A DNA stretch of 64,000 nucleotides from Cordia subcordata (taxonomy: Eukaryota > Streptophyta > Magnoliopsida > Boraginales > Cordiaceae). The stretch is from assembly GCA_028554755.1 (NCBI GenBank), contig JAPTOF010000012.1, forward strand, positions 7,593,501-7,657,500. The letters run 5' to 3'. The first letter of the stretch is position 1, and each line of letters starts with the position of its first letter. A program made the translations under genes and the position numbers. This document shows, in pieces, positions 47,701-59,882 of this stretch. Below the pieces are notes generated by a model that saw only the letters and a program-made list of their open reading frames with translations, made no database searches and was not told the DNA's origin.

Positions 47701-49420
47701 CAGTAAAAAGATGGAGCCGAAACGAAATTGTTGTTGATGAAAAATTTTCATATGCATTAGCCACTGAAATGATGATAGAAAGCGAGAATTATGAACTAAA
47801 GTCCATTAAAAAATGTCGACATAGAAATGATTGGCCTAAATGGAAAGACACAATGGAGGCCGAATTAAATTCTCTTGCGAAGCGTAAAGTTTTTGGACCT
47901 GCCGTCCAAACGCCTCAAAATGTAAGGCCCGTAGGCTACAAGTGGGTATTTGTGCGAAAATGAAATGAAAATAATGAAATTATAATATATAAAGCACGAC
48001 TTGTAGCACAAAGTTTTTCACAAAGGCCTGGAATTGATTATGGAGAGCCATATTCTCCTGTGGTGGATGCAATCACATTCAGATATTTAATCAGCCTAGC
48101 AATTTGTGAGGGACTTCATATGTACCTCATGGATGTAGTGACAACATATTTGTATGAGTCACTTGATAGTGATATATATATATATATATATATATATGAA
48201 AGTCCCTAAAGGACTAAATATGCCTGAAGCATATAGATCAAAACTCCGGGAGATATACTCCATTAAATTGCAAAGATCCTTATATGGATTAAAACAATCT
48301 GGACGAATGTGGTACAATCGTCTAAGTACATACCTCCTAAAGGAAGGATATGTTAATAGTCCCATAAGCCCATGTATTTTTATCAAGAGATCAAGAAAAG
48401 GGTTTGTTATTATTGCTGTATATGGTGATGATTTAAACATCATAGGGACTATTGAAGAGCTTAAAGCAGTAGATGCATATTTGTGTAAAGAATTTGAGAT
48501 GAAAGATATAGGCAAATCTAAATTTTGTCTCTAGCTACAAATTGAGCATTTGCTAAGTGGAATTTTAGTCCTCCAAAAGACTTATACTAAAAAATCTATG
48601 AAGAGATTTAATATGGACAAAGCTCACCCATTGAGTACCCCAATGGTTGTTCGATTCCTTGATATAAAAAAGGACCCTTTCGTCCTCGAGAAGATAATGA
48701 AGAAATACTTGGCCCTGAAGTACCGTATCTTAGTGCAATTGGTGCATTGATGTATCTTGTTAACAATACACGTCCAGATATTGTATTTTTTGTAAATTTA
48801 TTAGCAGGATTTAGTGTTGTGTCAACACGAAGACATTGGGTCAGTATTAAAAATGTATTTCGTTATATTCATGGAACAATTGATATGGACTTATTGTATT
48901 CAAAGCATACGCATCATGCATTAATAGGGTATGCAGATGTTGGGTATTTATCTGACTCGTATAAAGGGCGATTCCAAACTGGATATTACTTTATATATGG
49001 TGGTACAACTATTTCCTAGCGCTCAACAAAGTAGACTATTGTTGCCACCTCTTCAAATCATGTTGAAATACTTGCACTACATGAGGCGAGCCGAGAATGT
49101 GTATGGTTAAGGTCTTTAACTCAACATATTGAAGGAGAATGCAACATTTTAGCTAATAAAAGAGGAGCTACTATACTATATGAAGATAATACTTCATGCA
49201 TTGCTCAAGTTAAAGGAAGCTACATCAAAGGTGACAGAACTAAGACTATCTCACCAAAGTTCTTCTTTACACATGAACTCCAAAAGAAATGTGAGATCGA
49301 TGTTTGCCAAATTCGCTAAAGTGACAATTTAGCAGACTTGTTGACAAAAGCATTACCTGGAAAAATATTGGAGAAACTGATACACAAGATTGGCATACGA
49401 CGACTTAGAGACCACTCTTG
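44731..49420 (+). pseudogene. Copia-2 gag-pol remnant
   Basis: Gag opens at ATG 44731 and meets TGA at 44854. The zinc knuckle CX2CX4HX4C (CYRCGMKGHWHQTC) is at about 45524-45565, just after a stop. A protease-like LADSAT is near 45945. GAG-pre-integrase (LWHDRLG) is near 46370. Integrase pieces run to about 47240. RT begins with GYKWVF near 47935; its catalytic site reads YGDD rather than the usual YVDD, near 48421. RNase H pieces run to about 49400. More than ten stops or shifts make it inert. Confidence 0.85.
48172..48197. repeat. AT microsatellite inside the Copia-2 RT region
   Basis: A run of TA repeats sits where related elements encode Asp-Ile-Tyr-Met-Lys (GATATATATATG-type codons). 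The run has grown and shifts the reading frame. Confidence 0.7.
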
Positions 49421-50109
49421 ATTGTCTTCATGAGGGTGAGATTATACGCGCTATACTCTTTTTTCCTTAGCCTAGGTTTTGTCCTACTGGGTTTTCCTGG
49501 CAAGGTTTTTAATGAGGTAGCATGAATAATATAACGAGAATATTGTACTCTTTTCTTTTACTAGGTTTTTCCCACTAGGTTTTTCCTAATAAGGTTTTAA
49601 TGAAACATATTATTGTAATGAATGTCCAAGGGGGAGTGTTGTGAAAAGATTGGTGTGGACATTCATGACCCAAAGTCAAATATATAGGCTTTGAGATTGA
49701 AAATGGAAGTTGTCTTCTGACAATAGAAATTGGAACTAGTAAGCAAAAGCTATATGCTGATTTGCATTGGATTTTCTTGTAGCAAACATTTATTGTTTTA
49801 TTCCCTCCATTCTTAGCTTATATATATCATAGGTTTGGATGAGTTTTGAAAGGTTAAGGAGTAGAAAAATTTTGAGAGAAGTAGAAAGTATATTTGAGAG
49901 ATTGAAATAAAGTTTAGTTTTTTTTTATATTTTCTCCGTATATATTTCTCTCTTTCATAATTATTTTATAACAAATGAATTTTTTTTCATGAAAAAAGTA
50001 CTATTTCTTTAAAAAAAAAAAAAGAAAAGAAGTCAAACCAAATGAGTCAAAGGACAATTCATCAAAAAGCTATAAGTATGCATTTTTACCATCTCTATTC
50101 CTTTGGAAG

Positions 50110-50710
50110 TGTTGTGAAAAACTTGAAGTGCATATTTCCCACAAAAGTCAAGAATTGTGGCTATGAAAGCAAAGATTAGAAGCAATCGATGAATAGGAAA
50201 TTGAGTTGACATGAAAACGTTGAAAACTTAGAGTTTTTACTACATTTCAAATCCATTCATTTAATGACTTGTCCCCGCACTTTTGGCTATAAAAGGGGTT
50301 GGAATGGCAGAAGCTTTTCATGGATGTAGAGAAGAGAATTTAGAGTGAAATCATATTTTTGTTCGGTTCAAAATTACTTTATTATTTTATAATATGTTAT
50401 CAGCACGAGTCTCTACCAACGAGGAGTTTTTCTAATTATTAAAAGGAGCACGATTCTATAAAATATTAGGTAACAGTTCTTATTTTATTTTGGCATTACA
50501 TCATATTTATAGCATAAAGTTTTTACTATCCTATTTATTTTACATTGCATTTATTTTAGAAATAAAATTTCTGTTATATTATTTCTTCTAGAATAGATTA
50601 TTGCAATATTTCCTCTTTAATAATATAATAACAAATACTGCAATTTTTTGGAAGACCAAATTACCATGACTTTTGACCTTAACATTTGGACATGTGATTG
50701 TGATTACTTA
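50110..50710 (+). mobile_element. Remnant of a Copia-2-related element: LTR and 5' leader
   Basis: Starts TGTTGTGAAAAAC (50110) and ends an LTR-like unit near 50394. This is followed by TGTTATCAGCACGA, as after the Copia-2 LTR, and a leader that matches the Copia-2 leader in blocks (GGTAACAGTTCTTATTTTAT, then TTTACATTGCATTTAT). It stops at about 50710, where the segmental duplication begins. No coding region remains. Confidence 0.7.
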
Positions 50711-50718
50711 ATTAAAAA

Positions 50719-51113
50719 AAAATTTATGCGTCTTGCCTAAATAATAATATATAGTGTATTGGAAAGTAATTAAATTTGGTTTGAGAACTTGCATATTTGA
50801 GAATGAAGAAGGACAAGATGGGAATCCTTGCAGGGCAATGATGGTGAATAAATTCAAACCTTTCTCCAACGTTATTTGCCAAAGTCAAAGTTTTCTCATA
50901 TTTGGAAAAATTAAAGTAATTTCAAGTTAAATATGTATCATGACTTCTTTATCAAATTGTCCTGAGCGAGGAACATAACAATCAGATCAAAGTTGAAACT
51001 AGCTAATCTTGCAATCTTAGCAAGAACGTATATGCATTTCACATTTGTACATAAGGCAGATGCTTAATCTTGGTTTTGTTCCGAGTTTCTTAAGTCAAAT
51101 TCACGTTGATGAG
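50719..51113 (+). repeat. Segmental duplication, copy B
   Basis: Matches 40921-41320 in the same orientation about 9.8 kb downstream. It is cut at GATGAG by the LTR beginning at 51114, while copy A runs on uninterrupted. Confidence 0.85.
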
Positions 51114-53448
51114 TGTTGGGGAAAAACATTCAAACACGAAGAACACGAGAAGAAAAGAATACGAGAGAATTACGTGATTCGGCCTTAAAGCCTACGTCCA
51201 CAGGCAATAGAGAGCAAATCCACTATTAATCACGAATATTACAAGACTTACCTTCTAGTTTGTCTCGCCACTATGATAAGAACAAATAGAACACACGAAG
51301 AGAGGGCGAGGGCCTGACTTTCTGGGTCACTCACTCTCTATCTCACCTCTCTACTTCTCTCTCACCACACATAATACAATGTCTTAGCCCCTATTTATAT
51401 TACACAAGTATCCTAATTAGTATTCTACAAGAAAAAAAGAAACAGTATACTATAAGGCAAAGGACACATTAATTATGTGCTGTTATGGTAACAAGCAGAT
51501 AAGGTAATTAATTAATGAGGTAATTTCTTGTTGCCCAAGAATACGGGCCACAATCAACAAATCTCCACCTTGGCATATATTCGCTCCAATTAACATACCG
51601 ACCATCCCTGCTGCCAAATATCCCTAAGGGCTCAATGCTCCGCACAGCAAATAGTAACCAAGTCCAGGCAACAATTGAACTTGCTGACTGAAACCACCTT
51701 GGTCATCATATCTGTTGGATTCTCATGGGTAGAAATCTTCTACACTGATATGATCCTTTGTGATACAATATCTTTGATAAAGTGATATTTGATATCAATG
51801 TGTTTAGTCTTCTCATGATACATCTGATTCTTCATCAGATGAATTGTACTCTGGCTATCACAAAAGACTGTACTTGTATCTTGTTGCAGTCCAAGATCAT
51901 GAACCAGGCCTTGTAACCACATAGCCTCCTTCGTAGCTTCTGCAATCGCCATGTACTCCGCCTCAGTAGTAGACAATGCCACAGTAGACTATAATGTCGG
52001 TTTCCAACTAATAGCACATCCAGAAAGCATAAACACGTAATCCGTCAGAGATCTTCTCTTATCAAGGTCACCCGGAAAGTCTGAGTCACAATAACCTACC
52101 AACCTCGTGCAATCTCCAATCATCTTGCTAAATAGCAAACCTGCATTCACAGTGCCACACAAATATCTCATTTTCATTTCACCAGTTCCCAGTGTGTTTT
52201 CCCAGGCGATTCCATATACCTGTTCACAACACTAACTGCATATGAAATGTTAGGACGAGTGCACACCATAGCATACATCTAGCCACCAACAACACTCGAG
52301 TATGGAATATGAGACATATGATCCACTTCTTCCTCGGTTTCAGATGACAAATCTGCAGACAACTTGAAATGAGCAGTAAGCGGCACACTCATAGGCTTTG
52401 CTTTAAGCATCCCGAAACACTCCATCACCTTCTCAATATAACTCTGCTAAGACAAGAACAGCTTCCCACCATTTCTATACCTTTGAATCTCCATGCCAAG
52501 AATCTTCTTCGCTGCTCCAAGATCTTTCATCTCGAACTCATCACCTAGTTGCTTCTTTAAGTCATTGATGGCAGGCATGCTTTTAGCAGTAATAAGCATA
52601 TCATCAACATACAACAACAAGTATACAAATGAACCATCTAGAAGCTTCTTGAGATACACACAACTATCATAGGTGCTCCTTGTATATCCAACACCTACCG
52701 TGAATGTGTCAAATCTCTTGTACCACTATTGAGATGACTGTTTCAACCCATACAAGGATTTCTTCAGTTTGCAAACATGATTCTCTTTACCACGAACTAC
52801 ATACCCTTCCGGTTGACTCATGTAAATCTGTTCTTCAAGATCACCATGCAAAAAATGTCGTTTTCACATCTACTTGCTCAAGCTCTAAGTCATGAAGAGC
52901 AACAAAGGCAAATAAAACCCTGATAGAAGTATGCTTCACAACTGGAGAGAATACTTCATTGAAGTCAACACCATTCTTTTGTGTATAGCCTTTTGGCACG
53001 AACAGTGCCTTGTATCGATGACCCTCAACCCCTAGAGTACCTTCCTTTTTCTTGTTAAACCCATTTGCAACCGACAACTCGCTGTCCCTCAGGCAATTCA
53101 ACAAGCTCCCATGTCTGATTCTTCTGAAGAGACTCAATCTCCTCACTCATGGCATCTACCTACTAAATAGAATCTTTCCCAGATACAACCTCTTTGTACG
53201 AATTCGGCTCATGTCCTTCAATTGTTTCAATAATAGTCAAAGCATAAGCAACAAGATTAGCGTATCCATACCTTTGAGGCTCTCTAATCTGTCTCCTTTC
53301 TTGCCCAGTAGCAATACTATATTTTTGTTGTTCAGGCACATTTTGATCACGCACCTCAGTTGGCTGAGTCGGCTAAATTGGACTGCTACTACTGCTAGAT
53401 GGAATATTTAAAACATCAGCAAATACCTCCATTTGCTCTTTGACACCG
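51114..53448 (-). mobile_element. Minus-strand Copia (Copia-3), cut by the Athila insertion
   Basis: The 3' LTR on the minus strand is 51114-51559 (446 bp), starting TGTTGATTGTGG and ending CCCCAACA in element orientation. The adjacent purine-rich GGTGGAGATT is at 51560-51569. Internal sequence runs from RNase H to the integrase-RT spacer and ends abruptly at 53448, where the Athila LTR starts. The integrase, protease, gag and 5' LTR must lie beyond the window. The five bases before the LTR are ATGAG (51109-51113), the expected target duplication. Confidence 0.88.
51740..53411 (-). pseudogene. Copia-3 RT and RNase H, partial and broken
   Basis: In element order: the integrase-RT spacer (53411-53163), the RT start with GVDFNEVFSPVV and VDVKT (52970-52850), a frameshift near 52845, the RT catalytic site YVDDML (near 52600), and RNase H with STTEAEYMA and KHIDIKYHF (51990-51770). 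Several stops separate the blocks, so it is non-functional. The YLLLYVDDML context fits the Tnt1/Tork side of Copia, a tentative placement. Confidence 0.82.
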
Positions 53449-55201
53449 TGGTGTCTTCTTACGAGTGCAAGTTTTAAAAGACCCGCAAGCGTACGGATCG
53501 TGCAATACAGTGTTTACGAGTGCGGGTGTCGAACCACAGGGAGGCGTGAATATCGTGAATGTATCCTATGCTTGGTGTCCTAAAAGAGCTAAAAAGAAAG
53601 ATCTAAACTAAGTGTACTTTTTCTTGTGAAGGTTTGGATTGTTGGGAGCTCTAAGTAAATAAAAGAAAACTAAACTATGAATAAAAACAAAAAGGGACGC
53701 AGGTTGATTAAGAAGAAACTAACAATTGGAAAGGGATTGGGGTGACTTGGACTTATGAATGGGTAACTCCATACTCAAATGCTATGGGATTAAGGGATGA
53801 TGGCTAACTATCAAAAGTACTCTTAACTAGGTTGTTAGTTAGTGTCCTGATTTCCCCCTAGGACTCGGTGCGGGTCCGTCCCTAGGCGACGTCTCCTAGA
53901 GCTACGGCATGGTCCTTATGACCTAGGGCCTCAAGAGGACTAACTAACTTCCTAGGTGGCTTAGAATGAACCTATCCTAGTACCTAAACCGTTGGCTGGG
54001 TTTAAAGCCAAGACCTAGTGTTGCTAAGGTCGACTAAATCTATCCTGAAACCTATTGGCTGGATTTAAAGCCAAAGGAAACTCGACCTAGATTAGCCCTA
54101 AATTATACTCCGTCATTCTAAGATCACTACAGCAGGATTTGACTAACATTCATACACATGTGATATTGAAATTATGCTTGTTACTAGGCATGCAAATACG
54201 CATATAGACATGAATAAAAGCACTACCCACTTCATAACATCCATGTATAAACACATAGACATGAGTACAGCATGGATTAGATGTGTTTAGTAACAAACAA
54301 ACTTCAATTAATATATATGTACTCATCTAGGTATTTTATCAAACACATAGACATGAATGAAAGAACACCCAATTAAACAAAACAAATCAAAACATATATA
54401 TATATATATATATATATATTCAGCCATCATATCCCATATCATAAGAGTATAAAATTAACCCATTACATAAGTTTAATCACCCTATACAAGCCTACTCAGA
54501 CATAATAGAAAATAGAATGAAAGAGATATATAACGAAACTCCCCTTTCATCCTAGCGATTTTAGAACACAGCTTGTAAACAATCTCGATTCCAAAGCGTT
54601 TGAATCCTCCAACGAAGCTTGGTTCTTCATGAAAAGTATGTGAAAAGGGTGTGTGAGGTGGCTAGGGAATAGGGTTAAGTGTGTGTGAGAATAGGTGTGA
54701 AGTGTGTGTAAAAACTCCGTGTTTTCTGCTCCGCATCGGGCTTTATTTATAAATTCGCGGCCTCTGGAGTACTCGACCGGCTTTCTTCAAGGGCTCTCTG
54801 GAGTGGCCGGTCGACCGGCTCTTGAAGGGGGGTCGTCCGGCTTTTCGACGAAGTTCTTTGGAGTGGCCGGTCGACCGGCTATTCTTCCTTAGCGTCTGGC
54901 TGACTTCCTTCATCCAATTTTTCGTCATTTCGGCCTTTAGTCTTCTCCCTTAGACCCGTGCATGTCCTATCTTCATCACCTTTTATTGTTCAATTTTTAT
55001 CTTAACCCAAAGTCACCTGAATCATTGAAAATAAGCTATTAGTGTACCATTTTATCTCTTAAACTCACTATGCACAGTTGTTTACGCTTAAGCCAATTCC
55101 TATCAAGAGTACTACACTAGTGCATCATTATAAGCATTCAACACCTCTAAAATATAAGTAAATGGCAATGCAAACACACACCAGATCACAACTTATCAAC
55201 A
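53449..55201 (-). repeat. 3' LTR of the Athila-type element
   Basis: 1753 bp. The promoter part (about 54750-54900) holds GGTCGACC-centred palindromes next to a TATA-like box, as in the solo LTR at 31040. An AT microsatellite lies at about 54394-54418. The five bases outside are CACCG (53444-53448). Confidence 0.9.
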
Positions 55202-56650
55202 CCCCCAAACCTTCTCCTTGCTTGTCCTCAAGCAAGCCTAATCTTAAATCTTATTTCTAAAGCTGATACAATGGATTGCCTGAAGGACTGACTCGCTATC
55301 AACATTAGTTTGAGAAACATGAAAAGGCATTCCTATTGTGAAGAGATCCCTAAGCCTCTTTGAATCTTCCCTCTACTCATAAGAGGTCTCATTCCTCATG
55401 GGAATTTCCCAAGTAGCCAATCCACCACAAGCCTAGGATTCTAACTCACGCATTTGGGATATTGGTATTTCGTGCTCCCTCAATTGACATGGTCTCCCTA
55501 ACATGCACCAAGCCTCAAGGATAAAAAAGAGAGAATATACAAACACAATGGCTTTTTATAAGCCTTATTCACATGCTTGCAAAGATGATAACTTCTGCTA
55601 AGTTGACATTGTGTCACTTATGCACTTATTCACTAACTTTTAGGTGCTTTTGGCTTTTCCTCTTTTTTACTTCATTCATAGAATTTTGCAACTTTTTGCC
55701 TCTTTTTTTTTTCAATCATTTTTTTTTTCATTTTCATTGTATTGAATTATCAAAAATTAAGAAAAAGAAAGGCTTAAGCATATCAACAAGAACCAATCAA
55801 AGACGGGGCACTCACATCAATAACCCTTTTTCAACACTCTTTCCTACCAAGCTATGGGGTGGCTACAAGGGGTATTCTTTTAAGGTTCTCACTCCCCACA
55901 ACTTTTAAGGGCATCTCCTCCAAGACTTAGTTTTCAAACCACTCTATTTATTCCCCCACAATGTCTCTCATCTTAATAAATCAATAGAGTCAATCACAAA
56001 AGCCAACACAATGATCAACAAAGAAATAAATGACTCTATATGCATCAAAATTGAAAAATTTTCAAAATTGAAAAATTTTCACCATTTCAACGCATGATGC
56101 AATCTACCCAAAGTAAAATATAACAAGAAAGAAAACTAAACTCCCACACCCCCAAACCTAAACTTTGCTTGTCCTCAAGCAAATAGAACAAAGCACAACA
56201 AAAACAAGCAAGTTATCATTACAAAACAAGTAAGGGTGGTGGGGATAGGGTGCGAACAGGGGAACAAGTGGAGAAAGGATAGATACAACCTTGCATTTTC
56301 TTCAAAGCTTTCCATGCCAACGTCATCTCACCATACTGCTAATCTGTGACTCACAATTCATAAACACTCACAAAGAAAACAAGATTAGTAGCATTGCCTA
56401 TGCATACTCGCATTGGCATGTGCAATAAGAAGCAGTAGTGTATCTTACAGGACAAAGGATTAGGATTCAATACTTTAAGTTGGGTGCAAGAAAGATAAAA
56501 GAAAGAAAATAAAAAGAAACAAAAGTCAAACAAATGCAAGACTATAGAATTGAACCTAGGTTGCCTCCTAGTAGCGCTAACCACCAAGCCGTCAGCCAGG
56601 CAAATACCAGCTCATCTTCAACTTCCATCTTCGGGATCCTGAAGCTTTAA
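55202..56650 (-). other. Non-coding 3' internal region with duplicated hairpin and purine tract
   Basis: The purine tract AAGGTTTGGGGG abuts the 3' LTR (55202-55213), next to a hairpin at 55218-55235 (7-bp arms, 4-base loop TCCT on the plus strand). An almost identical hairpin and purine tract stand about 945 bp inside the element: hairpin 56164-56183 (8-bp arms TTTGCTTG/CAAGCAAA), tract about 56149-56158. No env-like ORF is present. The frames of 78-111 codons here have no domain. Confidence 0.75.
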
Positions 56651-56894
56651 AACCTCTACACGAGCCATGCTCGGATCATAAGCGTGCTTCAGGCGTTGCC
56701 CATTTACCGTCAACTCTCGGCCATCCTTTAAGTCTTTAATCTTGACTGCTCACGAAGGATAGGCAATCATCACCTCATATGGACCATCCCATCTCGTCTT
56801 AAGCTTACGGAAAAAGCTTCATGTGAGTTAAACAACCAAACTTTATCAAGAGGAGAGAATGATTTCTTAATAACGTGTTTATCATGGATTCTCT

Positions 56895-59711
56895 TCATCC
56901 TATCCTTATAAAGTTTAGCGTTCTCATACGCCTCGAATCTAAGCTCTTCCAGCTCGCTAGGTCTAGCCTCCTTTTCTCACCCGCTTTTGCCAAGTCAAAA
57001 TTTAGGGCTTTGATTGCCCAATACGCTCTATGCTCAAGTTCAACCGGCACGTGACAAGCTTTACCAAATACCAATCTATACGGAGACATACCAATAGGAG
57101 TCTTAAAGGTGGTACGGTAGGCCCACAAAGCATCATTTAATCTAATAGACCAATCTTTTCTATCAGGCCTAACCGTTTTCTCTAGAATGTGTTTGATCTC
57201 TCTATTGGACACCTCTACTTGTCCACTAGTCTGCGGGTGATAAGGAGTGGCTACTTTATGGGTGACTGAATATTTCCTCAACAAGGCCTCTAAAGTCCTA
57301 TGGCGAAAATGCAAACCCCCATCACTAATTAAGACTCTAGGGACTCCAAATCTAGAGAAAATGTTCTCTTTAATAAACTTAATAACTACCCTATGGTCAT
57401 TAGTTCGTGTAGGAATAGCCTCAACCCATTTGGATACATAATCAACGGCCACTAAAATGTATTGACATCCAAAGGAAGGAGGAAATGGACCCATGAAATC
57501 TATACCCCAAACATCGAACAACTCACAAGGAAGAATAGGGGATAAAGGCATCATGTTTCTCCTAGAGATGAACCCAGATTGTTGACATCTAAAACACTTT
57601 TTGCAATATTCCTGGGCATCCCTAAAGAGAGTAGGCCAAAATAATCCACTTTGCAAGACCTTCGCAGCAGTCTTCTTCCCACTAAAATTACCCCCACACC
57701 CCTCATCATTACACATGCTTAACATGCTCTCAAACTCCTCCTCAGGCACACACCGGCGAATCATTTGATCCGCACACACTTTAAAAAGATAGGGGTCCTC
57801 CCAAAAGAAATGCCTAACTTGTGCTAGGAACCTATCTTTTTCTCTTTTCTCCCAATGAGACGGAAAACGCCCTGTGGCAAGATAATTAACTATATGAGTG
57901 AACCAAGGTGCGTGATGAGAAATAGCAAATAATTGCTCATCAGGGAATGAATCATGAAAAGGAGATGGATCACTAGAAGACTCGCTAACAAGACGGGAAA
58001 GATGATCCGCAACTAAATTCTCTCTACCCTTCTTATCCCGAATTTCTAAGTCAAACTCTTGAAGGAGGAGCATCCACCTAATCAAGCAGGGCTTAGATTC
58101 TTTCTTAGACAACAAATACTTCAATGCCGCATGATCGGTGTAGACAATTACTCTGGATCCTAGGATGTATGACCTAAACTTGTCGAGAGAGAAGACTATC
58201 GCTAGAAGCTCTTTTTTCGTAGTAGTGTAATTCTTTTGTGCTTCATCAAGAGTCTTGCTAGCATAGTATACAACATGGGGCAACTTATCCTTCCTTTGAC
58301 CTAAAACAACTCCTATTGCATAATCAGATGCATCACATATAACCTCAAATGAAAGACTGTAGTCAGGTGATTGGATAATCGGGGATGTAGACAATAAGGA
58401 TTTAAGCCTATTGAAAGCTCTAACACATTCATCGTCAAAGTCAAAAGGAACATCTTGTGCTAGGAGCCTAGACAAAAGACGTGCAACGTGACTAAAATCC
58501 TTAATGAATCTACGGTAAAATCCTGCATGTCCTAGAAAAGATCTAACATCCTTGACACACTTAGGGACAAGCAACTTCTCAATTAATTCAACCTTAGCTG
58601 GGTCGACTTTAATTCCATTAGATAAGACAACATGACCCAGCACTATCCCTCGTTGCACCAGGAAGTGGGATTTCTCCCAACTTAACACTAAATTCTTCTC
58701 CACACATCGGTCTAAGACTAAAGAGAGATGATTCAAGCACTCATCAAAGCTATCTCCAAAGACTGAGAAATCATCCATAAAAATCTCTAAGTGTCTCTCA
58801 ATCATATCACTAAAAATGGCCATCATGCATCTCTGAAAAGTCACTGGGGCATTACAAAGACCGAAGGGCATTCTCCTATAAGCAAAAGTGCCATAGGGAC
58901 AAGTAAAGATGGTCTTTTCCTGGTCATCGGGAAACACAGGGATCTGGTTATATCCCGAATAGCCATCTAGAAAACAATAGTAGCTGTGCCCAGCTACTCT
59001 ATCTAAAATCTGGTCTAGAAAAGGCAATGGGAAATGATCCTTCCTAGTTTTGGAGTTGAGCTTCCTATAATCAATACAGACCTTCCATCTCGTAGGAGTA
59101 CATGTAGGGATAAGCTCTCCTCTCTCATTCTCAACAACTGTGATCCCGGACTTCTTAGGGACAACTTGGACTGGGCTAACCCACTCACTATTGGAGATCG
59201 GATAAATAATGCCTGCATCCAAAAGCTTAATGATCTCCTTCTTAACTACTTCGCTCATGTGTGGATTTAGCCTCTTTTGCATCTCCCTAGAAAGAATGGC
59301 TCCATCTTCAAGGCGAATACGATGCATACAAATAGAGGGGTCTATACCTCGTAAATCATCAATCTTCCACCCTATTGCCTTCCTATGTTTCCTAAGGACC
59401 TCTAAGAGACGCTTCTCATTCTCACTAGAAAGATCGGAAGCTATGATAACCGGAAGAGTCTCACTAGAGCCTAGGAATGCATACTTCAGATGATCCGGAA
59501 AGGGTTTGAGCTCTAAAGAAAGGCTAGGCTCAACCAAGGGGGACTTAACCTCAGCATCATCAATGCGTTCATCACTAGAAATGGGAGTAGAAGAATTAAC
59601 CTTGAGTGACTTATTAATCAAACAGCTCTCAATTAAGGAAGTAGAAGCTACACATTTCTTTTCTAAGGTCTCCAAATCAAAGCTAGAAATCAATTCCTCA
59701 AATTTCCTCAA
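56895..59711 (-). CDS. Athila RT, RNase H and integrase, 938-aa open frame
   Basis: RT lies at about residues 165-380, with the catalytic FLDG (247-250) and FMDD (311-314). RNase H is at about 455-575, starting CDAS and including YTDHAAL. Integrase core has D738, D797 and E833, the canonical D-D-35-E spacing. The integrase zinc finger, normally HHCC, shows Asn at both His positions (668 and 675) while the two Cys (706, 709) remain. After residue 910 a frameshift near 56960 breaks the last part of pol, whose tail continues in other frames to about 56650. Upstream the frame is cut from the protease by another shift near 59890. Confidence 0.9.
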   Translation of the reverse strand: MRKFEELISSFDLETLEKKCVASTSLIESCLINKSLKVNSSTPISSDERIDDAEVKSPLVEPSLSLELKPFPDHLKYAFLGSSETLPVIIASDLSSENEKRLLEVLRKHRKAIGWKIDDLRGIDPSICMHRIRLEDGAILSREMQKRLNPHMSEVVKKEIIKLLDAGIIYPISNSEWVSPVQVVPKKSGITVVENERGELIPTCTPTRWKVCIDYRKLNSKTRKDHFPLPFLDQILDRVAGHSYYCFLDGYSGYNQIPVFPDDQEKTIFTCPYGTFAYRRMPFGLCNAPVTFQRCMMAIFSDMIERHLEIFMDDFSVFGDSFDECLNHLSLVLDRCVEKNLVLSWEKSHFLVQRGIVLGHVVLSNGIKVDPAKVELIEKLLVPKCVKDVRSFLGHAGFYRRFIKDFSHVARLLSRLLAQDVPFDFDDECVRAFNRLKSLLSTSPIIQSPDYSLSFEVICDASDYAIGVVLGQRKDKLPHVVYYASKTLDEAQKNYTTTKKELLAIVFSLDKFRSYILGSRVIVYTDHAALKYLLSKKESKPCLIRWMLLLQEFDLEIRDKKGRENLVADHLSRLVSESSSDPSPFHDSFPDEQLFAISHHAPWFTHIVNYLATGRFPSHWEKREKDRFLAQVRHFFWEDPYLFKVCADQMIRRCVPEEEFESMLSMCNDEGCGGNFSGKKTAAKVLQSGLFWPTLFRDAQEYCKKCFRCQQSGFISRRNMMPLSPILPCELFDVWGIDFMGPFPPSFGCQYILVAVDYVSKWVEAIPTRTNDHRVVIKFIKENIFSRFGVPRVLISDGGLHFRHRTLEALLRKYSVTHKVATPYHPQTSGQVEVSNREIKHILEKTVRPDRKDWSIRLNDALWAYRTTFKTPIGMSPYRLVFGKACHVPVELEHRAYWAIKALNFDLAKAGEKRRLDLASWKSLDSRRMRTLNFIRIG

Positions 59712-59882
59712 ATCATCTCCATCACCATAGTCATCTCTATGAAATCCTCAATGCAAGAATCAATCACATCTACTTTAAAGCATTCTTCTCCATCCTCCTC
59801 TCCTATACTAGCTCTATTCACCGCCTCTGCAACCTTCATAGTGGATTTCAAATTCCTAAATTTCATCTCTAATATCCCCGAC

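Larger units (their letters stand above)
43802..49973 (+). mobile_element. Ty1/Copia retrotransposon (Copia-2), strongly decayed
   Basis: 5' LTR 43802-44137 (336 bp) and 3' LTR 49637-49973 (337 bp) start TGTTGTGAAAAG and end TATAACA, with a perfect target duplication AATGA (43797-43801 and 49974-49978). A TATCAG-containing primer-site-like sequence follows the 5' LTR (44138 on), and the purine tract AAGGGGGAG precedes the 3' LTR. The element is 6.2 kb and has the whole Copia gene order, but all domains are riddled with stops. Confidence 0.9.

Noticed and set aside
55573..55908. 111-codon plus-strand frame in the Athila 3' region
   Set aside because: Phe-rich from T-runs, antisense to the element, no domain; not an env-like gene.
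56540..56600. tRNA-like stretch with a GGTTCAATTC B-box on the minus strand
   Set aside because: The surrounding text (GCGCTACTAGGAGGCAACCTAGG) resembles a post-pol segment common in Athila-type elements, and no cloverleaf or good A box is seen.
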